Of a DNA stretch of 27,585 nt, positions 21,787-27,585 are shown one piece after another. Every line of letters begins with the position of its first letter. Positions within the stretch are counted from its first letter, which is position 1. Origin of the DNA: CAMLHP01 sp035759745 (GTDB taxonomy: Bacteria; Gemmatimonadota; Gemmatimonadetes; Gemmatimonadales; GWC2-71-9); assembly GCA_035759745.1 (NCBI GenBank), contig DASTUF010000119.1:1-27585 (forward strand), written 5' to 3'. The notes below the pieces were generated by a model. That model was given only the letters and a program-made list of their open reading frames with translations, was not told where the DNA came from and did no database searches. A program made the position numbers and the translations under genes.

Positions 21787-22944
21787 TTGAAAGCAATCTG
21801 CGTGGCGCTCCTGAGCCCGCTCGTTCTTGCGGCGTGCGCGGCGGGTGGAGAGCACGCGGCCACTCGGGTCGACTCGGCCGGGGTCGAGATCGTGACCAGC
21901 TCGGCGGAGGATCTGCCGGCGCCGTGGAGCCTGGTAGAGGTTGGCAAGTTCGGCGGGGAGCTGGGTGACACGATTCTAGTGTCATCCGCCGAGCGGCTCA
22001 CGGTGATCGCCGGTTCGGATCGCTTCTATGCTCTCGACCCACGAGCGAGCCGAGTTGTCGTAATCGATACGCTCGGCATGATGCTTCGCGCGTTCGGCCG
22101 AGCAGGCGACGGCCCGGGTGAGCTGCGCTACCCGGCGGCGCTTTCCGTCTTGGCGGACACCGTGACAGTGCTGGACCTGAACCGCGGCAGGCTGGTGTTT
22201 TACTCGAGCGATGGTGAGACGCTCGGCGATGAGCCGATCCCCGAGGCGCATAATCGCAGTTTCCGGGTCGGCTACTTCGGCCACGAACTCGTCATGGACA
22301 GGAGGAGCCAGGATTCCACCGGTGTTATTACCGAAGTGCTTGTCGTCGCGCGTGGAGACAGCGGGGTACTTGAAAGGCATTGGTCCCCGACGCCTGGCAG
22401 CGCTGAACTCACTGCATGCGGAATGCGGGTGGTGATGCGCGCAATGCCCCTGTTCGCGCCCCGCCTACAATGGTCATCCTCCGGCGATTGGTTGGCCGTC
22501 GTGAGCAGCGCTGACTACGACATCATGGTCCATCATGTGGGCAGCGCACCTCGGCGGGTGCGCCGGGCCATTCAAGCGCGGAAGGCGAGCGAGGAACTCG
22601 CCCGCCAGTACATTGGGGAGTCCTGGAAACTCGGGATTGACAACCGCGACTGCGATGTAGCCCCGGATGAAGTCATGGAGCAAATGGGAGTCGCCGATCT
22701 CGTGCCGGCGATCCAGGACGTGATGATAGACGCCGATGGATGGCTCCGGATTCAGCGCTTCGTGGTGGGCGATGAGCCGGTTCTCGTGGACATCTTCAAT
22801 CCCGATGGTGAGTACGTTGGCACCTTTACCGGAGCGAACCCGATGCCTGCCGCCGCCTTCGGCGACTACGTCGCGACGGCCACTGAAGACTCGCTGGGTT
22901 TCCCAACCATCGTCGTCTCCCGAATTGATGGTCGTGACAGCTGA
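21787..22944 (+). CDS. Six-bladed beta-propeller lipoprotein (TTG start)
   Basis: This 385-residue exported protein has a clean lipoprotein signal (MKAICVALLSPLVLAAC) if translation starts at the TTG at 21787, which has GGAG five bases upstream. The ATG at 21751 adds 12 residues without a ribosome site. The mature protein begins with the VDSAGVEIV motif and carries the AFGRAGDGPGEL blade motif plus repeated D-x-G turns, marking the 6-bladed propeller family. Its stop overlaps the next gene's probable start region. The ligand or substrate is unknown. Confidence 0.8.
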   Translation: MKAICVALLSPLVLAACAAGGEHAATRVDSAGVEIVTSSAEDLPAPWSLVEVGKFGGELGDTILVSSAERLTVIAGSDRFYALDPRASRVVVIDTLGMMLRAFGRAGDGPGELRYPAALSVLADTVTVLDLNRGRLVFYSSDGETLGDEPIPEAHNRSFRVGYFGHELVMDRRSQDSTGVITEVLVVARGDSGVLERHWSPTPGSAELTACGMRVVMRAMPLFAPRLQWSSSGDWLAVVSSADYDIMVHHVGSAPRRVRRAIQARKASEELARQYIGESWKLGIDNRDCDVAPDEVMEQMGVADLVPAIQDVMIDADGWLRIQRFVVGDEPVLVDIFNPDGEYVGTFTGANPMPAAAFGDYVATATEDSLGFPTIVVSRIDGRDS

Positions 22945-23890
22945 TCGTTGGATGCCCGCGCTGCTGCTGGCGCTGGCTGCCAGCGTGCCCGCACCCGCCT
23001 CCGCCCAGGCACCTGCACTCGATGCGGCCGCTCGGCGGCTGATGAGAATCCCGGCGCCGCTGGGATACGAGTCCGCCATGGCGGACTCGATCGCCCGGCT
23101 GCTGGGAGGAAGTGGTGCGGTCTCCCGCGACCGCGCCGGCAACGTGCTGCTGTCGCTGGGTAGCGGCGCGCCGGCGCGGCTGATCGCCTGTCCGATGGAT
23201 GAGCCGGGCTGGGTGGTCGGCGGCGTACGCGACGACGGCTACCTCACTATTCGACGGCTGCCTGGAGCGATGCCGCGGAACGCCGACGAGCGGCTGGAGG
23301 GGCAGCGCATCACGTTGCTCGGCTCGAAGGGGCTGGTTCCCGGCGTGGTCGGAGTTCGCAGCATTCACCTCACTCGCGGCCGGTCCGGCCCCGGAGCCGA
23401 CTTCACAGTCGACCATGCATATGTGGATGTCGGTGCGAAGAGCGCCGACGAGGCACATGCCCTGGGCGTCGACGTCACCACCCCGCTGGTGCTGGAGAAG
23501 CAACCACACGCTTACGGTGAGGGTTTGCTGGCGGCACCAGAGGCAGGGACGCGCGCAGCTTGCGCCGCGCTCGTTCATGCCGTCTCCGGCGCCCGGGTGC
23601 GTGGCAACGTGACCGTGGCGTTCGTGGTGGAGCAGAGGCTCTCGGCGCGGGGGCTCCGCACCATCCTCAACGAGCGGGGACCGTTCGCGGACGTGGTGGT
23701 GCTGGGCGCGGCGGATTCGATCCCCTCGGACATCGCCGTCGATTCCATCAGGACCGGCGGCAGCACCCGCGTTGCGCGATGGCGGCTTCGGGTCCGCCAT
23801 CAGGGAACGCCGGTGGAAACCGTGTCGCTGGATGACGCCGGGGCGCTCGAGACTCGGCTGGAGCGCTGGCTGGCTGGAGGGGAGCCATGA
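22928..23890 (+). CDS. Degenerate M42-family metallopeptidase, predicted pseudoenzyme
   Basis: This 320-residue exported protein is similar in layout to the downstream M42 peptidase but has lost most of the active site. A signal peptide ends in PAPASA-QA. The first zinc-ligand motif HxDE reads P89-M-D91-E. The FDDRVG motif (bridging Asp) reads AAPEAG (about 203-207). The EE pair reads E235-Q236, and the VDTF motif Asp is absent. The C-terminal His ligand is kept (H291). A block of about 35-40 residues before that His is also missing. The stop overlaps the next start by four bases (ATGA), so the two are coupled. The start is uncertain (22928, 22934 or 22952). Confidence 0.75.
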   Translation: MVVTADRWMPALLLALAASVPAPASAQAPALDAAARRLMRIPAPLGYESAMADSIARLLGGSGAVSRDRAGNVLLSLGSGAPARLIACPMDEPGWVVGGVRDDGYLTIRRLPGAMPRNADERLEGQRITLLGSKGLVPGVVGVRSIHLTRGRSGPGADFTVDHAYVDVGAKSADEAHALGVDVTTPLVLEKQPHAYGEGLLAAPEAGTRAACAALVHAVSGARVRGNVTVAFVVEQRLSARGLRTILNERGPFADVVVLGAADSIPSDIAVDSIRTGGSTRVARWRLRVRHQGTPVETVSLDDAGALETRLERWLAGGEP

Positions 23891-24948
23891 GATCGGGTGT
23901 TGTGGCGCTCATGTTGATGCTGGCGGTCGCGTCTCGTGGGGTGGCGCAGCAGGACGCTGCGATCGCCGAGGCGGAGAGGGTGCTCGCCGGACTGGTCGAG
24001 CAGTACGGGGTGAGTGGGGCAGAGGGTCCGGTGCGGGAAGCCGTTCGTGCGCTGCTGCCCGAATGGGCGGAGCCGACGGTGGACAGTGCAGGCAACCTGT
24101 GGGTGAGCGTCGGTTCGGGGGAGCCGGTGGTGGCGTTCGTGGCCCATCTCGACGAGATCGGGTACGCGGTCACCGCGATCCGGGCTGATGGCACGCTCGA
24201 ACTCGAGCGGCAGGGCGGTTTCTTCCCATCATTGTATGCCTGGCGGCCGGCACTGGCGCATGGCAGCAAGGGCGCGGTGTCAGGCGTCTTTGTGCCGGAC
24301 GATTCCGGCCGGATCGTGGCGGACCTAGCACTGGGCTCGCGCGCAGCAGTCGAAGCGCGCGGCGTCACGGTGGGGACGACGCTCACCAGCCCCAAGTCCT
24401 ACCAGCGGCTCGCAGGCACTCGCGCGACCGGACGCTCGTTCGACGATCGGGTTGGTTCCACCGCGCTGGTGCTGGCACTGCAGCGGCTCGACCGGGAACA
24501 GCTCAGGCACCGCGTGATCTTCATCTGGAGCGTGCGCGAGGAAATTGGGCTCGAGGGCGCCGAAGTGGCGGCCGACGCGCTGGGCGTGGGCGTGCACCGG
24601 GTGCACGCGGTGGACACGTTCGTCAGCGCCGATGGTCCGCTCGAACTGACCAGCTACGGTCTCGCTCCGCTGGGTGAGGGCGCAGTGATCCGGGCGGTGG
24701 ACAACAGCAACGTGGCACCGCGCCAGCTGGTGGACTCGCTCCGGGCACTCGCCGCCCGGCACGACATCCCACTGCAATTCGGCGCCACCAGCGGCGGCAA
24801 CGACGGTTCCGCCTTCGCGCCGTGGGGCGTGCCCGACGTGCCGATCGCGTGGCCGCTCCGGTACTCGCACTCTCCCGCCGAGGTCGCCGACCTCACGGAC
24901 GTCGAGGCGCTGGCGCGGCTGGTGGAAGTTATTGCAGAGGAGTGGTGA
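23887..24948 (+). CDS. Exported M42-family aminopeptidase (glutamyl aminopeptidase/TET-like)
   Basis: This 353-residue dinuclear-metal peptidase has a signal peptide (cleaved near VAQ, residue 20). By the TET2 pattern all expected residues are present: H87 and D89 in AHLDEIG, D186 in FDDRVG, catalytic E218 and ligand E219 in REEIGLEG, D243 in AVDTF, and H328 in RYSHSPAE. The insert between 105 and 180 is the usual oligomerisation domain. M42 enzymes normally form cytosolic dodecamers, so export is notable. It follows the degenerate homologue with a 4-base overlap. Confidence 0.88.
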   Translation: MRSGVVALMLMLAVASRGVAQQDAAIAEAERVLAGLVEQYGVSGAEGPVREAVRALLPEWAEPTVDSAGNLWVSVGSGEPVVAFVAHLDEIGYAVTAIRADGTLELERQGGFFPSLYAWRPALAHGSKGAVSGVFVPDDSGRIVADLALGSRAAVEARGVTVGTTLTSPKSYQRLAGTRATGRSFDDRVGSTALVLALQRLDREQLRHRVIFIWSVREEIGLEGAEVAADALGVGVHRVHAVDTFVSADGPLELTSYGLAPLGEGAVIRAVDNSNVAPRQLVDSLRALAARHDIPLQFGATSGGNDGSAFAPWGVPDVPIAWPLRYSHSPAEVADLTDVEALARLVEVIAEEW

Positions 24949-24968
24949 TCCACAGATGATCCACAGAT
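24947..24968. repeat. 11-bp tandem repeat at a gene start
   Basis: GATCCACAGAT occurs twice in tandem (24947-24957, 24958-24968) between the M42 stop and the next start codon, and a degenerate copy (GATGCACGCAGAT) lies at 24984-24996 inside the next gene. The unit takes the place of a ribosome-binding site; none is visible there. Confidence 0.6.
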
Positions 24969-26220
24969 GAAATTGATGCGGGATGATGCACGCAGATGGG
25001 GCGCGGGTGTCCGCTGGGTTCTCACGCTGGTGCCAGCGTTGCTCGTGGCATGCGAAGCGGGCGACCGCCCGGCCTCGGCGTCCGGCCCGAGCAGCATGGC
25101 CGACACCGCGTTTGCGGAATCGACTGCTGTGGCCGCGCACCTGGACAGCGCGTGGCTCGACACCGCCGCACCCGCGGCGCAGGTCCTGGCGCTGCCCGAC
25201 TCGGTCCGGGACTTCGAGATGGCCTTGCCGTTGAGCGTGGCTATCGGGCGCGGTGAATCCTGCCTGATTGCCGTCGCCGACCCCTCGGAAGTGGCCGTCC
25301 ACTATTTCAGCTCCCCCAACCGGTATGCGGGCTCTCGCTTCGTGGGTGGTCGTCGGCGTGACGCACTCTCGGACGTCGGCCACGCAGTGATCGCGGCGGA
25401 CGGTGTCACGTACCTGAACGAGCTGGGCCGCCGGAGGCTCGTGGCCGTGGACAGGACGCGCGACAGCGTGCGTGTCTTCCAGTCGGACGAAATGACGGCT
25501 TCCATGCCCCGCATTGTGGCCCTTGAGCCAGTAGCTCCGAATCGCCTGATAGAGAACTGGATGGCGCCGAGCATTCCGGTGGCCTCTGGCACCTGGGCGG
25601 AAGAGGAGCTTCCCCTCCTCCGTGTCATCGACTCCCTCGGCAATTACCTGGGCGGACTCTGGCGGATTGCTGACCGGCCGGGCCAACTGCTAACCCACGG
25701 ACTTAACCAGGGTGTCCTGGCACGGCGGGGTGACACGCTCTGGTTTGCCTACGCCGTCTCGGGACAGGTTCTCCGCGGCGTGCTCGATACTGCTCAACTG
25801 CCATGGAGCCTGCGGGACACCTCTCGCTTGATCCTGCCGCGGATGTACGAGCCCATGCCGCCGCAATGGTTCCTGAGCGGGGCCGAGTCCGACACGATCG
25901 GGACGCTCGGGGTGGATGCCCAGGTGAGCCGTTTAGCCGTGACCGAGGACGGGCACCTGATCGTCGGGCAGACCATCAGTTACCCGCCGCGGGGCAACGG
26001 CAGGCTGCATCAACCTACCTCGGCCGTGGTGGTCTACGACGGCGCGGGACACCCGGTCCGTGGATGGCGAGCGGGCGGACGCATACGCGGCCTTGCGGCA
26101 GGCGGTGGCCTTCTGGCCGTCATCGTAGATACCGGTGGTGACCCGCAGGTCCGAATCCACAGGATGGCCGACGTCGTACCAGGCAGAGCGGCGTCGGGGC
26201 CCTGCACCAGCGAGGCATAG
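24967..26220 (+). CDS. Propeller-like lipoprotein, divergent member
   Basis: This 417-residue lipoprotein has a basic N-terminus and lipobox LLVAC (MKLMRDDARR then WVLTLVPALLVACEAG). The mature part has repeated beta-strand blocks with D-x-G turns (DSLGNYLGGLW, TEDGHLIVGQT, YDGAGHPVRGW), which fits a propeller. The GDGPGEF motif of its neighbours is missing, so family membership is a structural guess. Alternative in-frame starts are 24967 and 24976. The stop is directly followed by the start of the next propeller gene. Confidence 0.65.
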   Translation: MKLMRDDARRWGAGVRWVLTLVPALLVACEAGDRPASASGPSSMADTAFAESTAVAAHLDSAWLDTAAPAAQVLALPDSVRDFEMALPLSVAIGRGESCLIAVADPSEVAVHYFSSPNRYAGSRFVGGRRRDALSDVGHAVIAADGVTYLNELGRRRLVAVDRTRDSVRVFQSDEMTASMPRIVALEPVAPNRLIENWMAPSIPVASGTWAEEELPLLRVIDSLGNYLGGLWRIADRPGQLLTHGLNQGVLARRGDTLWFAYAVSGQVLRGVLDTAQLPWSLRDTSRLILPRMYEPMPPQWFLSGAESDTIGTLGVDAQVSRLAVTEDGHLIVGQTISYPPRGNGRLHQPTSAVVVYDGAGHPVRGWRAGGRIRGLAAGGGLLAVIVDTGGDPQVRIHRMADVVPGRAASGPCTSEA

Positions 26221-27456
26221 ATGAATTCGGTCCCGCGGACTCATTCGCCTGGTCGCGACATCGCTCTCCTGCTGGCGGGCTGTCTTTCCGCGGCCGCGTG
26301 CAGCGCCGAGGCCGCGCATGTGGCTGGATGGACCGGCGAGCGCACCACTCGCGGCGATACGGTCGTCATTCTCTCGCACACCCCCGCCTCGCCTGCGCCC
26401 GCCAGCGGTGAACTCCGGATTTCGACTCCGTCCGTTGTCTGGGCCAGCGACTTGCTGGTGCGCCCAACCCAGATCGAGCAAGGCCCCGACAGCCTGCTAT
26501 TTGTGGTGGACGGCTTTCGCATTTTTGTCCTCGGGCGCGGCGGCACGCTGGTCGGCACGCTTGGTCGCCGGGGTGACGGTCCGGGCGAATTTCGACGAAT
26601 CCATGGCGTGCGCTTCCTCCCGCCGGACACGCTCCTCGCGTGGGACGGCAACACCCGCCGGCTCAGCTGGCTCGCGCTCGACGGGCGGCTCCTCAAATCG
26701 GTCACGCTTGCAGCTCCCGCCGGCTACAGCGCGGCGCGCTCTGGTCGCCTCGCGCTGTGGCACGACTCGATCCTTTTGCCATGGGCCCCTGGCATGGTGC
26801 GGGCAGGCGACACTCCCGATTCGCTAGTTGTGGCGGCCATTCCGATCTCGGGCGATACCGGCAAGCGGCTGCTCACGATGCCTGAGATTCAGTGGGCCCA
26901 CTTCGCCGGCGTTATGGCGCCGGCCGCCGCCTACGCACCTTTCGGCCGCTATGCCCTGGGTCCCGCCAACGCCGTTGCTGCAACAGACGGAATCGAAGCG
27001 TGCGTCAACCTCTATCGCCCTGCCGAACCGCCGCTGCAAATGTGCCGCAATTGGACCCGGCCATCCGTCGGGCCGGAGGAGCGGACCGCCGAGCCGCTGC
27101 ACCGGGTCGAGCCGTCGGACCAGCAACGGAAGTTCCTTACATCCATCGTCGAGGGTCAGGCGTACCCCGAACTGCGCAACTCCATTCGCGACCTCATGTT
27201 CGACACTGCGGGAAACCTGTGGGCGCGGATGGTCGATAGCGGCGCCACTGTGCATCCCATGCTTGCGGGGCAGTTTCCCGAACTGCGGCCGCCGCTCTAT
27301 CGATGGACCGTCTTTGCGTCCGACGGACGCTGGATGCACGACGTCCTGATGCCGTCCGGCTTCCGTCCACTCCTTATCGAAGCCGACGCACTATGGGGGT
27401 TGGTGGAGGACGAGAACGGGGTACCGGCCATAGCCAGGATCGCGCGGGCACCCTGA
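26221..27456 (+). CDS. Six-bladed beta-propeller lipoprotein
   Basis: This 411-residue exported protein has a signal with lipobox AAAC (LLLAGCLSAAACSAEA). It carries the blade motif TLGRRGDGPGEF (shared with the protein at 21787) and repeated strand-turn units through the C-terminus (DTAGNLWARM, SDGRWMHDVLM, ALWGLVEDENG). Three cysteines in the mature part may form disulfides. It begins on the base after the previous stop, so it is in the same operon. The role is unknown. Confidence 0.8.
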   Translation: MNSVPRTHSPGRDIALLLAGCLSAAACSAEAAHVAGWTGERTTRGDTVVILSHTPASPAPASGELRISTPSVVWASDLLVRPTQIEQGPDSLLFVVDGFRIFVLGRGGTLVGTLGRRGDGPGEFRRIHGVRFLPPDTLLAWDGNTRRLSWLALDGRLLKSVTLAAPAGYSAARSGRLALWHDSILLPWAPGMVRAGDTPDSLVVAAIPISGDTGKRLLTMPEIQWAHFAGVMAPAAAYAPFGRYALGPANAVAATDGIEACVNLYRPAEPPLQMCRNWTRPSVGPEERTAEPLHRVEPSDQQRKFLTSIVEGQAYPELRNSIRDLMFDTAGNLWARMVDSGATVHPMLAGQFPELRPPLYRWTVFASDGRWMHDVLMPSGFRPLLIEADALWGLVEDENGVPAIARIARAP

Positions 27457-27585
27457 AGAGCTCTCTTTTCAGCGCTGCGGGGCTTCTCGCGCTCGCCTGC
27501 GCGCCACATACAGCCGGTCCGCCGACTCCCCAGGCTGCGGCGGGCACCCGCGTTCTGATGGTGAGCTTCGACGCCCTTAGTGAGC
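27393..27585 (+). CDS. Probable alkaline phosphatase/phosphodiesterase-family lipoprotein (3' partial)
   Basis: An open frame reaches the window edge and encodes a lipoprotein signal (SLFSAAGLLALAC) followed by a Pro-rich linker and TRVLMVSFDALSE. That last segment resembles the first metal-binding strand of type I phosphodiesterase/nucleotide pyrophosphatases and alkaline-phosphatase-family proteins (V-L-x-S-x-D-x-L). The start is unclear: an ATG at 27393 lies 64 bases inside the previous gene, while a CTG at 27453 would overlap its stop and give a better signal peptide. Only about 60 residues are in the window. Confidence 0.5.
   Translation, partial: MGVGGGRERGTGHSQDRAGTLKSSLFSAAGLLALACAPHTAGPPTPQAAAGTRVLMVSFDALSE

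Noticed and set aside
22826..23800. Minus-strand open frame across the degenerate M42 gene
   Set aside because: The plus strand has M42 similarity, a signal peptide and coupling to the next gene; the minus product resembles nothing.
22928..23890. Degenerate M42 gene as a plain pseudogene
   Set aside because: The frame is intact for 320 residues, has a signal peptide and is coupled to its neighbour, so it is more likely expressed.

Overview
The window is GC-rich bacterial chromosomal DNA with no rRNA, tRNA, CRISPR array, insertion sequence or phage gene that I can see. Several things point to a Gemmatimonadota-like or related soil/sediment bacterium: a 1057-residue Ser/Thr kinase joined to TPR repeats, several exported six-bladed beta-propeller lipoproteins with a 'DSAGV.IV' start and a 'GDGPGEF' blade motif, a plant-type FabI, and a caa3-type oxidase operon. 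This placement is inference from gene content.

Layout. 1-1586 (+): the end of a caa3 cytochrome oxidase operon (subunit III, subunit IV, CtaG assembly factor). 1664-2050 (-): DUF423 membrane protein. 2143-2496 (+): a four-helix-bundle 'S23/IVP' protein. 2554-9896 (-): a four-gene run made of an ABC ATPase and a large FtsX-type permease (YbbA/YbbP type), a plant-type enoyl-ACP reductase and a TPR-linked Ser/Thr kinase. 9922-10593 (+): the divergent GDSL esterase (TesA-like), which reproduces the known ybbAP/tesA neighbourhood. 10681-11112 (-): OsmC peroxide-defence protein. 11205-12419 (+): beta-propeller lipoprotein. 12353-15031 (-): an ECF sigma factor, its zinc-finger anti-sigma factor, a DUF4097 exported protein and an exported membrane-anchored protein. 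15143-16252 (+): AI-2E-family permease. 16326-18036 (-): an orphan HPt protein overlapping an amino-acid permease. 18104-19006 (+): EamA exporter. 19088-20356 (-): OmpA-like outer-membrane protein. 20649-27585 (+): a one-direction run with an esterase, a small unknown protein, three propeller or propeller-like lipoproteins, a pair of exported M42 metallopeptidases, and the start of a probable phosphodiesterase/alkaline-phosphatase-family lipoprotein.

Themes. Much of the window concerns the cell envelope: lipid synthesis, lipoprotein/lysophospholipase-associated ABC export, envelope-stress signalling, and secreted or lipid-anchored proteins. The most unusual gene-level feature is the translationally coupled M42 pair: the downstream copy keeps all metal-binding residues, while the upstream copy has lost most of them and looks like a pseudoenzyme partner.

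The non-coding part also has a pattern. Four of the six convergent gene junctions contain short repeats (two with GC-rich 22-30 bp repeats, two with inverted NNNGTGA heptamer tracts). A fifth has a perfect 17-bp terminator hairpin, and the sixth is an antisense overlap of two coding sequences.
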